Positions 52,544 through 61,199 of a stretch of 64,000 nucleotides of DNA are shown here, one piece after another. A program made the position numbers and the translations under genes. The stretch is taken from positions 58,884 to 122,883 of the forward strand of contig CATYVQ010000007.1 in assembly GCA_958413895.1 (NCBI GenBank), in the 5' to 3' direction. The notes under the pieces are model-generated. The model was not told the DNA's origin. It ran no database searches and worked only from the letters and a program-made list of their open reading frames with translations. Each line of letters begins with the position of its first letter. Position 1 is the first letter of the stretch. The DNA is from an uncultured Collinsella sp. GTDB taxonomy: Bacteria; Actinomycetota; Coriobacteriia; Coriobacteriales; Coriobacteriaceae.

Positions 52544-54161
52544 GCTGCAGGTTTCTAACATTGCACTCATTCGCGAGGCGACGCTGGTGCCGAGTGCCGG
52601 CCTGACTGTCCTGACCGGCGAGACCGGCGCTGGCAAGACCGCGCTGCTCTCGGCTCTCAAGCTTATTTTGGGCGAACGCGCGGATTCGTCGACGGTGCGC
52701 GAGGGCGAGACGCTGGCGAGCGTCGAGGCGCGACTGTTCGACGGTCCACACGACACGGAAGGCTTTACCGTACAACGCAGTCTTTCTGCCGAGGGCCGCA
52801 GCCGCGTGAAGATTGACGGCCGCATTGCCAGTGTGCGCGAGCTTTCTGAGCGCGTTGGCGTGATGATGGATCTGTGCGGCCAGCACGAGCACCAGCGCCT
52901 GCTCGATCCGGCGCATCATGTTGCCATGGTCGATGCCTGGGCAGGGCGCTCTGCACTCGAGGCGCTCGAGCACTACCGTGCTTGCTTTAAAGCCTCGCGC
53001 GCTGCCGCCAAGGAGGTTCGGCGTGTCGAAGAGGCCTCGCGTGCGCAGGGGAGCCGCGTCGAGGAGGCGCGCTTTGCCCTCGAGCGCATCGGCGAGGTCG
53101 ACCCCAAGCCGGGCGAGTATGAGGAACTCGAGGAACTGCTGCCGCGCTCCGAACATGCCGAGGTACTGGTTGCCACAGCTAACGATGCCCATGCATCGCT
53201 TGCCGCCGAAGGGGGAGCGCTCGATGCCGTGAACAGCGCCGTGGCAGAGCTTTCCCGAATGGCTACCGTCGATCGCAAACTGGGCGACATTGCCGAGACG
53301 CTTTCGGATGCCTGTATCTCCCTTGAGGATTGCGCGAACGAGCTTCGTGCCTATCGCGATGGCGTCGCCTTCGACCCGCGCGAGCTCGCTCGCATGCGTG
53401 AGCGGTATTCCGACCTCAAGGGTCTGTTGCGTCAGTGGGGTCCCACTATGGACGATGTTTTTGCCATGCGCGATCGCTCGCAAAAACTGCTGTCTCTGGT
53501 CGATGATGGCGATGAGCAGATCAAAAAGGCGCGTGAGGCACTCGGGAGCGCCGAGCGCGAGTTGTTTGCCGCTGCCAAGGCACTTAAGCGCGCTCGCAAT
53601 ACGGCGGCCCCGCGCTTCTGCCACGAGGTTGGCCGCCAGATGGCTCGCCTGGAGATGGGTAGTGCCGAGCTCGTCTGGGAGTCGCGCGATCTTCCCCGTG
53701 CTGAGTGGACGCCCGTTGGTCCTTCGAGCTACGAGCTGCTATACCGCAGCGGTGCCGGCTTGACGCCACGTCCCCTGCGCCGCATTGCGTCGGGCGGCGA
53801 GCTTAGCCGCGTCATGCTGGCAAGCAAGGTTGTCCTCGGTAACGCGGACGGTGTTGATACGCTGGTGTTTGACGAGGTCGATGCCGGTGTCGGTGGCTCC
53901 ACGGCGCGTGCGCTCGCGGGCGTGCTGGCAGATCTCGCCGCTACGCATCAGGTGATTGTCGTAACCCATTTGGCGCAGGTCGCCGTCATGGCTGACAAGC
54001 ATTATGTCGTCAGCAAGGAACCGGGCGATGTTCCCCAAACGCATTTGGATGAGGTAACCGGCGAAGCGCGTACCGCCGAGATCGCCCGCATGTTGAGCGG
54101 CGATCAGTCTGAGGCAAGCTTGGCCCACGCAAAGCAGATGCTCGAAGAAGCTCGAGGTTAG
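52533..54161 (+). CDS. recN: DNA repair protein RecN
   Basis: 542-aa SMC-like ATPase acting at double-strand breaks. It starts MIDELQVSNIALIREATL, Walker A TGETGAGKTALLSALKLILG, has the QHEHQRLL motif, a coiled coil from about 150 to 340, then the C-terminal head with RRIASGGELSRVMLA and Walker B LVFDEVDAGVGGSTA. The start overlaps nadK by 11 bp. Last gene of the efp-to-recN run; a bidirectional terminator follows. Confidence 0.95.
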   Translation: MIDELQVSNIALIREATLVPSAGLTVLTGETGAGKTALLSALKLILGERADSSTVREGETLASVEARLFDGPHDTEGFTVQRSLSAEGRSRVKIDGRIASVRELSERVGVMMDLCGQHEHQRLLDPAHHVAMVDAWAGRSALEALEHYRACFKASRAAAKEVRRVEEASRAQGSRVEEARFALERIGEVDPKPGEYEELEELLPRSEHAEVLVATANDAHASLAAEGGALDAVNSAVAELSRMATVDRKLGDIAETLSDACISLEDCANELRAYRDGVAFDPRELARMRERYSDLKGLLRQWGPTMDDVFAMRDRSQKLLSLVDDGDEQIKKAREALGSAERELFAAAKALKRARNTAAPRFCHEVGRQMARLEMGSAELVWESRDLPRAEWTPVGPSSYELLYRSGAGLTPRPLRRIASGGELSRVMLASKVVLGNADGVDTLVFDEVDAGVGGSTARALAGVLADLAATHQVIVVTHLAQVAVMADKHYVVSKEPGDVPQTHLDEVTGEARTAEIARMLSGDQSEASLAHAKQMLEEARG

Positions 54162-54179
54162 GTCGTATCAGTGGTGTTG

Positions 54180-54212
54180 GTGGGACAAAATAGACTGAAA
54201 TTTTTGTCCCAC
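54180..54212. terminator. Bidirectional terminator between recN and the RpiR gene
   Basis: GTGGGACAAAA and TTTTGTCCCAC form a perfect 11-bp stem with an 11-nt loop. The internal A and T runs could serve both converging genes. Confidence 0.85.
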
Positions 54213-54220
54213 TACGCGTT

Positions 54221-55078
54221 TTACTCAACGACCTTATCCGGCTGGATGAGCTCCTCGTAGTAGCTGATATGCTCGCGAGCATCTTCGATCTCGGGCAGCA
54301 GGAAGTTGTAGATGACTTCGATGATCATCGTGGCGCTGATCTTGGAGAACGCAAAGTCGCCCGTCGTCAGCAGCGCTTCGTGGTTGACGGTATTAAACGT
54401 GTAGTCTGCCAGGCGCGCGAGCGGGGATTTGCTGTCGCTGCTGATGACGACTACGGTTGCGCCGCAGTCGCGAGCCGCTTTTGCCATGCGATTCAGTCGG
54501 TGCGATTTGCCGGAGTTTGAGATGAGCACGATGACGTCACCCGGGCGTAACGTGAGCGCAAAGCCGATTGATGTCTCGCTAATGGTGCTCGCCATGCAGC
54601 GCAGGCCCAGCTGCGAAAACTTAAACGTCGCATCGAGCGCGACCGCGTTCGTATTGCCCACAGCTGCAAACTCAATAACCCCTGCATGCTTAAAGGCATG
54701 CACAACAGCCGCCAGCGTATCGTGGTCGATTCCGTCGATGGTCGCATTAAGCTCGCTCACCTTGGCAGCCAGGATGTTCTTGAGGCTCTGCTCCATATTG
54801 TCGAGCGAGACCTCGTCGGTCAGGCCCTCGTTGCGCTGGCTTTCCAAATCCCTCGCCAACGAAAACTGAAAGCTGCGGAAGCTGCCAAAGCCAAGCTTGC
54901 GGCAGAAGCGCGAAACGGTCGCCTCGGACGTGGCAGCGGCGCGCGAGAGCTGAGCCGCCGTGAGGCGTGGCGCCTCGGACTGGTGCTCCAATATATAGTC
55001 GACAATGCGCTGCTCGGACTCGCTGTATCCCTGATGGGTACTAATGAGGGAAAGTGCGCTCTTGCTACTATCGGTCAT
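54221..55078 (-). CDS. RpiR/MurR-family transcriptional regulator (HTH + SIS)
   Basis: 285-aa sugar-phosphate-responsive regulator. The N-terminal HTH_6 domain (residues ~1-80: YSESEQRIVDYILEH, LSRAAATSEATVSRFCRKLG) precedes a SIS sugar-isomerase-like domain (~120-250: FAAVGNTNAVALDATFKFSQLG, VIVLISNSGKSHRL). Divergent from the fructose PTS gene, so it probably controls that gene and perhaps the rest of the PTS locus in response to a fructose phosphate; this is inference from position. ATG 55078 has AGGAG 7 nt upstream; an open frame begins 48 bp earlier without a ribosome site. Confidence 0.9.
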   Translation of the reverse strand: MTDSSKSALSLISTHQGYSESEQRIVDYILEHQSEAPRLTAAQLSRAAATSEATVSRFCRKLGFGSFRSFQFSLARDLESQRNEGLTDEVSLDNMEQSLKNILAAKVSELNATIDGIDHDTLAAVVHAFKHAGVIEFAAVGNTNAVALDATFKFSQLGLRCMASTISETSIGFALTLRPGDVIVLISNSGKSHRLNRMAKAARDCGATVVVISSDSKSPLARLADYTFNTVNHEALLTTGDFAFSKISATMIIEVIYNFLLPEIEDAREHISYYEELIQPDKVVE

Positions 55079-55158
55079 GGATGGCTCCTGGTTGGCATGA
55101 AAATCGGACTCGTTTTGTAATGCCATAGTATAGGGGGATTTTCAATTACAAGATACAC

Positions 55159-55222
55159 CTTGCCGTTTCAAGTGTTGATGGTAAACTTTCACCTGCCGTT
55201 TACGGTTATGAAAGAACCTTTC
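55159..55222. promoter_or_regulatory. Candidate operators in the RpiR-fruA divergent region
   Basis: Three palindromic elements: CTTGccgtttCAAG (55159-55172), GGTAAACTTTCACC (55180-55193, one mismatch from perfect symmetry) and GAAAGaacCTTTC (55210-55222). They lie between the divergent genes and are plausible regulator-binding sites. A TATACT for the minus-strand gene is near 55129-55134. Confidence 0.5.
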
Positions 55223-55350
55223 ACCGGAGAATTGCACCTTGTCTCTTCTCACGCGGACGGTAGGTTGGTATCTTTCAGTTGTGGAAAAACGCGCATCGAA
55301 GCGCGTGTAGGGGAGCGCCCGCGGGCGCTGTACTCAAGAAGGAGGGACAC

Positions 55351-57354
55351 ATGGCTAAGTTTGACATCATCGCCGCGACCGGTTGCCCGACCGGCATTGC
55401 GCACACCTTCATGGCTAAGGAGGCGCTGGAGAAGGCAGCTGCCGAGCGTGGTCTGACCATTAAGGTCGAGACTCATGGCCAGGTCGGTGTCGAGAACGAG
55501 CTCACCAAGAGTGAGATCGCTGGTGCCAAGGCCGTCGTCGTCGCAGCCGACAAGGATGTCCAGGCTGAGCGTTTCGCCGGCAAGCCCATGGTTTCCGTTG
55601 GTGTTTCCAAGGCCCTGTCCGTTGAGGCCGCCGGTAAGCTAATCGACCGCGCTCTCGCCGCCAAGGGTGACGACACGGTTGCGGCTGCTGCCGATGTCGA
55701 GGACGAGGTCGAGGAGAAGGAGTCCATCGGCCACATCATCTACAAGCACCTCATGAACGGCGTCAGCCACATGCTGGTCTTCGTCGTTGCTGGTGGTGTC
55801 CTGACCGCCGTTTCGTTCCTGTGGGGCATTACGTCCTTCGATTCGACGGCGTCTGACTACAACAGCTTTGCTGCGATGCTCAAGATCATCGGCGGCATCG
55901 CCATGAACCTTATGGTTCCGGTGCTTTCCGCCTACATCGCCGAGTCCATCGGCAAGCGCCCGGCGCTCGTCCCCGGCTTTGTTGCTGGTATGATCGCCAT
56001 CCAGGGCCTGCCTGTTAACGCCGAGACCGGCATGATCGACGCCGGTGGCGCCGGCGTGGGCTTCGGCTTCCTGGGCGGCATCGTCGGCGGCTTCCTCGCC
56101 GGCTATGTCATCCTGCTGCTCGAGAAGGTCTTTGCCGGTCTGCCCAAGAACCTGGACGGCCTCAAGGCTATCTTCCTGTACCCGCTGTTCTCGACGGCTA
56201 TCGTCGGCCTGGTCATGCTCGGCATTTCCGGCCCCATGGCTGCCATCAACACCGCCATGATGGACTTCCTCAAGGGCCTGTCCGCCTCTGGCGCCGTTGT
56301 CCTGGGTCTTGCCATTGGCTGCATGTGCGCCTTTGACATGGGCGGCCCGGTCAACAAGGCTGCTTACGTCACCGGTACCGCTATGCTCACCGAGGCTCTG
56401 GCCGCCGGTGTTGGCACCGATACCTACAACTTCGGCACCAACTTCATGGCTGCCGTCTCCGCCGCCTGCATCGTTCCGCCGCTGATCACCACCTTTGCCG
56501 TCGTTGTCGGCAAGAAGTACTTCAGCCAGGAGGATCACGACGCCGGTGTCGTCAACCTCATCCTTGGTTGTACCCACATCACCGAGGGCGCCATTCCGTT
56601 CATGACCAAGAACATCTGGCCTGTCATGCCCATCATGATGCTCGGTTCCTCTATCGCTTCGATCCTGACCATTATGTTCAACGTTCACGATCCGGCGCCT
56701 CACGGTGGCTTCCTGGTCCTGCCCGTTGTCGAGAACGGTCCGCTGTGGGTCCTCGCGATCCTCATCGGCGCTGTTGTCGGTGGCATCCTGTTCGTGGTCT
56801 TCAAGAAGTACGACTTCGAGAAGAACCAGAAGGCCGCTCCTGCAGCCAAGCCGGTTGAGGCTCCCAAGGCCGCTGCCGTCGAGGCCCCCAAGGCCGAGGC
56901 TGCCGACTTCGTGAAGGTCGAGAATGTCTTTGTCGCCGAGGACTTCGCTTCTCGTGACGAGGCTCTGAGCTTCGTTTCCAACCAGGCCGTCAAGGCCGGT
57001 ATCGCCAGCGACGCCGACGCCGTGATGAACGCCTTCCTGGCCCGCGAGGCCGAGGGCACCACGGGCATGATGGAGGGCTTCGCCATCCCGCATGCCAAGT
57101 CCGACGCCATTACCGAGGCTGCCGTCATCGTCGTCAAGGACGAGTCCGGCGTGACCGGTTGGGACACCATGGACGGCGCTCCCGTCAACGTGGCTATCGC
57201 CCTGCTCATCCCCGGTGCACAGGCCGGCACTACGCACCTCAAGATCCTGTCCAAGGTCGCCGAGGCGCTCATGGACGAGGGCTTCCGTGCCACCGTCAAG
57301 GGTTCCACCGACGCCGCCAAGATCGCCAAGACGATCAACGCTCGTCTGGTCTAA
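55351..57354 (+). CDS. fruA: Fructose PTS permease, fused EIIBCA
   Basis: 667-aa phosphotransferase permease that imports and phosphorylates fructose to fructose-1-phosphate. Order is IIB (ATGCPTGIAHTFMA, Cys11 site, residues 1-100), a linker, membrane-spanning IIC (~130-500, e.g. GKRPALVPGFVAGMIA and FGTNFMAAVSAACIVPP), an Ala/Pro/Lys linker, and IIA at the C-terminus (~530-667, catalytic His in GFAIPHAKS). Such a IIB-IIC-IIA order differs from the common IIA-IIB-IIC of some Gram-positives. AAGAAGGAGGG precedes ATG 55351. HPr and EI are nearby downstream. Confidence 0.94.
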   Translation: MAKFDIIAATGCPTGIAHTFMAKEALEKAAAERGLTIKVETHGQVGVENELTKSEIAGAKAVVVAADKDVQAERFAGKPMVSVGVSKALSVEAAGKLIDRALAAKGDDTVAAAADVEDEVEEKESIGHIIYKHLMNGVSHMLVFVVAGGVLTAVSFLWGITSFDSTASDYNSFAAMLKIIGGIAMNLMVPVLSAYIAESIGKRPALVPGFVAGMIAIQGLPVNAETGMIDAGGAGVGFGFLGGIVGGFLAGYVILLLEKVFAGLPKNLDGLKAIFLYPLFSTAIVGLVMLGISGPMAAINTAMMDFLKGLSASGAVVLGLAIGCMCAFDMGGPVNKAAYVTGTAMLTEALAAGVGTDTYNFGTNFMAAVSAACIVPPLITTFAVVVGKKYFSQEDHDAGVVNLILGCTHITEGAIPFMTKNIWPVMPIMMLGSSIASILTIMFNVHDPAPHGGFLVLPVVENGPLWVLAILIGAVVGGILFVVFKKYDFEKNQKAAPAAKPVEAPKAAAVEAPKAEAADFVKVENVFVAEDFASRDEALSFVSNQAVKAGIASDADAVMNAFLAREAEGTTGMMEGFAIPHAKSDAITEAAVIVVKDESGVTGWDTMDGAPVNVAIALLIPGAQAGTTHLKILSKVAEALMDEGFRATVKGSTDAAKIAKTINARLV

Positions 57355-57390
57355 TTCCACGGTACGCGAATAACATCGCCCACTGTATAT

Positions 57391-57425
57391 AAGGCGGAGT
57401 CTCTCTCCAGGGCCTCCGCCTTTTT
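57391..57425 (+). terminator. fruA terminator
   Basis: AAGGCGGAG and CTCCGCCTT form a 9-bp stem with a 14-nt loop, followed by a T5 run. Confidence 0.92.
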
Positions 57426-57436
57426 CTATCCCTCCC

Positions 57437-57509
57437 ATAAGTTGCGGTGAAATAGGGACTGTTTAAACGATTCAACCCCAAACTCAGTCCCTATTTCACC
57501 GCAACTTAT
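57437..57509. repeat. 73-bp palindrome with perfect 25-bp arms
   Basis: The 25-nt sequence beginning ATAAGTTGCGGTGAAATAGG at 57437 is repeated as an exact reverse complement ending at 57509, with a 23-nt centre. Too long for a plain terminator and without a T run. Unknown role; a dispersed hairpin repeat or remnant of a mobile unit is likely. Confidence 0.85.
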
Positions 57510-57612
57510 AAAAGGGCATAGAGGGGGCTGCCTATCGAGTCTTTGTCGCGAACAGATCATCAGCCAGAATTCCGTTCGCACGATATTACTTTGGACCGAC
57601 CGAGTTTCCGCA

Positions 57613-57764
57613 GCTTGCTCGCCCACAGGGGCCCGCGCGCGGCCTGTGAGATTTCCTGCTCTACAGTCCTGCTCGCACGAAGAGCACATTAAGTGCTCTT
57701 CGGCTCGTGCGGAACTCGCGATAAATCTCACAGGCCGCGCGCGGGCCCCTGTGGGCGAGCAAGC
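57613..57764. repeat. 152-bp palindrome with perfect 42-bp arms and nested hairpin
   Basis: The left arm (57613-57654, begins GCTTGCTCGCCCACAGGGG) is an exact 42-bp reverse complement of the right arm (57723-57764). The 68-nt centre contains a second perfect 10-bp hairpin CGAAGAGCAC-attaa-GTGCTCTTCG (57678-57702). Weaker symmetry continues outside the arms (TTCCGC on both sides). The stretch 57510-57612 and 57765-57902 holds no gene; the ptsH leader contains a small hairpin CCTGCCA/TGACAGG near 57857-57876. Confidence 0.92.
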
Positions 57765-57902
57765 GGAAGACAAACACATCTGTCCAATAATTCGTCTGAA
57801 ACATAATGAAAAACCGTTTGATGTGAGTTAATATAAACAACGTCGTGAATCTGACTCCTGCCACATGCATGACAGGGGTTAAACACAAAAAAGGAGTCAA
57901 CT

Positions 57903-58166
57903 ATGGTTTCTGAGAAGGCTACCCTCGTTAATCCTCAGGGTCTGCACATGCGTCCGGCTGGTCTGTTCGCCTCCACCATGGGCAAGTACGCCTGTGACGT
58001 GACGGTCGTCACCCCCGAGAAGGAGGTCAACGGCAAGTCCCCGATGGCCCTCATGGCTGCTGGTATCCCCTGCGGCACCGAGGTCGAGGTCAAGTGCGAC
58101 GGCGCCGACGAGGCCGAGGCTCTGGCTGCCGCCATCGAGCTCATCAAGAGCGGTCTTGGCGAGTAG
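57903..58166 (+). CDS. ptsH: Phosphocarrier protein HPr
   Basis: 87-aa PTS carrier passing phosphate from EI to EIIA. The phosphorylated His15 lies in QGLHMRPAG, and the regulatory Ser46 region reads NGKSPMALM. Expression level is likely high, given the strong AAAAAAGGAG upstream. It is followed by ptsI, with a hairpin in between. Confidence 0.97.
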   Translation: MVSEKATLVNPQGLHMRPAGLFASTMGKYACDVTVVTPEKEVNGKSPMALMAAGIPCGTEVEVKCDGADEAEALAAAIELIKSGLGE

Positions 58167-58211
58167 AACTCAAACGGGTCGCATGTTGAACAACTAAGTT
58201 CATATTTGGGG

Positions 58212-58247
58212 GCGCAGTGACCTGTTCAAAGGTAGCTGCGCTCTTTT
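58212..58247 (+). terminator. Partial terminator between ptsH and ptsI
   Basis: GCGCAG-tgACCT-gttcaa-AGGTa-gCTGCGC followed by TCTTTTG. It could let HPr be made in excess of EI. Confidence 0.7.
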
Positions 58248-58299
58248 GTCATGGATATGGCAAAACGCTTTATCACATGACACGGAGAGAGGAATGGGA

Positions 58300-60003
58300 A
58301 TGTATCAGGGAGTCAACGCTTCCGAGGGCATCGGTATCGGCACCGTCATGGTCGCCGTCGATCCCGACTTGACGTTTGAGCCGCACGAGGTTGCTGATTC
58401 GGCAGCAGAGAAGGAGCGCTATCAGTCCGCTCTTTCGGTCTTCTGCGAGAAGACCCAGGCTCAGGCCGACCACATGAAGGAGACGGTGGGCGAGGCCGAG
58501 GCCGAGATCATGAGCGGACACATTGTCCTGGCTCAGGACCCGGGCATGACTGACGCCATCAACGCCGCCATTGACGGCGGTACCTGCGCCGAGCAGGCAC
58601 TCATGGACACCTCGACCATGTTCGAGAACATGTTCCTGTCCATGGACGACGAGATGTTCCGTCTGCGCGCGGCCGACATCGCCGACATCCGCACCGGTAT
58701 TCTGGCCGAGCTGCTGGGTAAGGAGGTCGTCGACCTCTCCGTCCTGCCTGAGAACACCGTCGTTGTCGTGCACGACCTCACACCGTCCATGACCGCCACG
58801 ATCGATAAGGCCCACGTTGCCGGTATCGTCACCGAGACCGGTGGCCGCACGTCGCACTCCGCGATTATTGCGCGCGCCCTCGAGATCCCGGCTGTCCTTT
58901 CGGTTTCCAACAGCTGCACCGCCCTGCGCAACGGTATGACCGTTGTCGTCGACGGTGGCAAGGGTATTGTCGAGGCCGATCCCGATGAGGAGACGCTCGC
59001 TGCCTACACCGCCAAGGCCGAGGCCTTCGCTGCCGAGAAGGCAGCCCTCGAGGCCTTCCGTGGCAAGCCGTCCGTGACTGCCGATGGCATCAAGAAGATC
59101 ATCGCCTGCAACATCGGTAACCCCGATGACGTGCCCAACGCGCTCGATCACGACGCCGAGGCCATCGGTCTGTTCCGCTCCGAGTTCCTGTTCATGGACT
59201 CTGCTGAGCTTCCTTCCGAGGAGGAGCAGTTCAACGCCTACCGTAAGGTCGCCAGCGCGCTCAAGGGTGCTCCGGTCATCATCCGCACGCTCGATGTGGG
59301 TGGCGACAAGGAGATTCCGTATCTGCATATGGTCAAGGAAGACAACCCCTTCATGGGCTTCCGCGCCGTGCGTTACTGCCTGGCCAATCCCGACCAGTAC
59401 AAGGTCCAGCTCCGCGCTCTGCTGCGCGCTAGCGCCTTCGGTGACGTCAAGATCATGATCCCGCTCGTCACTTGCGTCGAGGAGGTCTTGGCTGTCAAGG
59501 AGCTCGTCGAGCAGTGCAAGGCCGAGCTGACCGAAGAGGGTCGCAAGTTCAACGAGAACATCGAGGTCGGCATCATGGTCGAGACGCCCGCCGCTTCGCT
59601 GCTCGCAGACCGTCTTGCCGAGGTCGCTGACTTCTTCTCCATCGGCACCAACGACCTGATCGGCTACACCATGTGCGCCGACCGTGGTAACGACACCATC
59701 TCCAACCTGTACCAGGTTTACTATCCCGCCGTGCTCCGCTCGCTCAAGAACATCATCGAGAGCGGCGTGAAGGCCGGCATCATGGTCGGCATGTGCGGCG
59801 AGGCCGCTGCTGATCCGCTGCTCGAGCCGCTGCTGATCAGCTGGGGCTTGGAGGAGTTCTCGATGAGCGCTCCGTCGATCCTGCGCGCCCGCAAGACCAT
59901 CAGCCAGTGGACCAAGGCCGAGTGCGACGAGCTCGCCGAGAAGGCGCTCGCCTGCAACACCGCCGCTGAGGTCAAGGCACTGCTCGAGTCCGCAGCTCGC
60001 TAA
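58300..60003 (+). CDS. ptsI: PTS enzyme I
   Basis: 567-aa phosphoenolpyruvate-protein phosphotransferase that starts the PTS chain. N-terminal HPr-binding helical domain, catalytic His in GGRTSHSAIIARALEIPAV, then the PEP/Mg-binding barrel with IGLFRSEFLFM, DVGGDKEIPYL, GIMVETPAA and active-site Cys in MVGMCGEAA. ATG 58300 is preferred over 58294 because GGAGAGAGG ends only 1 nt before the latter. A hairpin CCGCGTGG/CCACGCGG (60021-60050) without a T run separates it from the next gene. Confidence 0.95.
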   Translation: MYQGVNASEGIGIGTVMVAVDPDLTFEPHEVADSAAEKERYQSALSVFCEKTQAQADHMKETVGEAEAEIMSGHIVLAQDPGMTDAINAAIDGGTCAEQALMDTSTMFENMFLSMDDEMFRLRAADIADIRTGILAELLGKEVVDLSVLPENTVVVVHDLTPSMTATIDKAHVAGIVTETGGRTSHSAIIARALEIPAVLSVSNSCTALRNGMTVVVDGGKGIVEADPDEETLAAYTAKAEAFAAEKAALEAFRGKPSVTADGIKKIIACNIGNPDDVPNALDHDAEAIGLFRSEFLFMDSAELPSEEEQFNAYRKVASALKGAPVIIRTLDVGGDKEIPYLHMVKEDNPFMGFRAVRYCLANPDQYKVQLRALLRASAFGDVKIMIPLVTCVEEVLAVKELVEQCKAELTEEGRKFNENIEVGIMVETPAASLLADRLAEVADFFSIGTNDLIGYTMCADRGNDTISNLYQVYYPAVLRSLKNIIESGVKAGIMVGMCGEAAADPLLEPLLISWGLEEFSMSAPSILRARKTISQWTKAECDELAEKALACNTAAEVKALLESAAR

Positions 60004-60020
60004 TTTGGTATCAGAGGTAA

Positions 60021-60050
60021 CCGCGTGGTTGGAATGGGCCGGCCACGCGG
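60021..60050 (+). other. Intercistronic hairpin ptsI-pfkB
   Basis: CCGCGTGG and CCACGCGG form a perfect 8-bp stem around a 14-nt loop; no T tract. More likely an RNA stability or processing element than a terminator. Confidence 0.6.
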
Positions 60051-60077
60051 CCCTCACATATACAGGGGGTACTGTAA

Positions 60078-61010
60078 ATGTTCTACACGCTAACCGCTAA
60101 CCCGGCTGTCGACATGACGGTTTCGAGCTCTCCGCTCGAGCCCGACGAGAACGTCCGCACCGGCTCGGCCAGCTACACGGCTAACGGCAAGGGCCTCGAC
60201 GTGTCCTTCGCCTTTAAGAAGATGGGCGTCGACACCGTCGCGCTCGGCTTCTTCGCTGGCTTCACGGGCAAGTTCATCGTCGAGGAGGTCATGAACCTGG
60301 GTTGCCTCTGCCGCCCGGTCTGGACCGACGGTATCACGCGCATCAACACCTACGTCAACGATGGCCAGCACGAGTACGGCATCCTGAACCCGGGTGCTCC
60401 GATCACGCCGCAGCACCAGGAGGAGCTCTACAACATCCTGGACACCGCGGGCGATCTCGAGTGCCTGATCGTTTCCGGCTCCGTGCCTCCCAAAGCTACG
60501 CCCGACTTCCTGGCTAAGGTCATGGAGCACGCTCAGGCTCGTGGCGCCGACGTCGTCCTGGACCTGTCCTCCGACAAGCTCAAGGAGCTCGCTCACAAGA
60601 AGCCGCTGCTCATCAAGCCGAACCATCACGAGATGAAGGCCATCTTCGGCGTGCCGGTCGACACCGACGACGAGGTTCGCGTTGCCATGAAGATGGCTCA
60701 CGACGCTGGCGTTCAGAACGTGCTGCTCACCCGTGGTAGCCGCGGCGACGCTTACTTCTCCAACGGCGAGGATATTTGGTACGCCAAGCGTGAGTTCAAC
60801 ATCAAGCTGGTTTCTTCCGTCTGCGCCGGCGACTGCACCCTCGCTGCTTTCCTGCACAAGTGGTACAGGGATCGCGACAACGTCGAGGAGGCCATGAAGC
60901 TCGCTATGGCCACCGGCGCCAACGTTGCCGAGTCCGTCGGCATCGGCGACTTCGGTCACGTCGACGAGTACAGCAAGCGCGTTGCTGTCCGCAAGCTCGA
61001 TCGTCAGTAA
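60078..61010 (+). CDS. fruK: 1-Phosphofructokinase-type PfkB kinase, copy 1
   Basis: 310-aa PfkB-family sugar kinase, most like FruK, which turns fructose-1-phosphate into fructose-1,6-bisphosphate. FYTLTANPAVDMTV starts the family fold, NGKGLDVSFAFKKMG is the sugar-binding signature (normally KGxNVA; here GLDVSFAF), and the catalytic base lies in VCAGDCTLAAFLHKW. Located after ptsI, with a strong terminator behind. A second, diverged copy follows; either may prefer another hexose phosphate such as tagatose-6-phosphate (LacC family). Confidence 0.88.
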   Translation: MFYTLTANPAVDMTVSSSPLEPDENVRTGSASYTANGKGLDVSFAFKKMGVDTVALGFFAGFTGKFIVEEVMNLGCLCRPVWTDGITRINTYVNDGQHEYGILNPGAPITPQHQEELYNILDTAGDLECLIVSGSVPPKATPDFLAKVMEHAQARGADVVLDLSSDKLKELAHKKPLLIKPNHHEMKAIFGVPVDTDDEVRVAMKMAHDAGVQNVLLTRGSRGDAYFSNGEDIWYAKREFNIKLVSSVCAGDCTLAAFLHKWYRDRDNVEEAMKLAMATGANVAESVGIGDFGHVDEYSKRVAVRKLDRQ

Positions 61011-61038
61011 TCGAAACGCGACATATTCGTGCGCATGC

Positions 61039-61070
61039 GGCGCCCCGGTTTCGGCTGGGGCGCCTTTTTT
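61039..61070 (+). terminator. Terminator after fruK copy 1
   Basis: GGCGCCCC and GGGGCGCC stem, 10-nt loop, six T. Separates the two kinases into different transcripts or attenuates read-through. Confidence 0.93.
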
Positions 61071-61199
61071 GTTCCGTCATTGGAGAGAGATGTTCTGCCG
61101 TACTTCATCGCTTCCACACCGTTCACCGAGTTGTCCTAGCCTTTTACCGATGGATGGAATATACTTTCATCAACACGTTACTTCGTGAAAGGAACATTC

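Noticed and set aside
57646..57831. Open frames on both strands within the 152-bp palindrome
   Set aside because: They translate to the same short peptide on both strands only because the DNA is an inverted repeat; no start signals.
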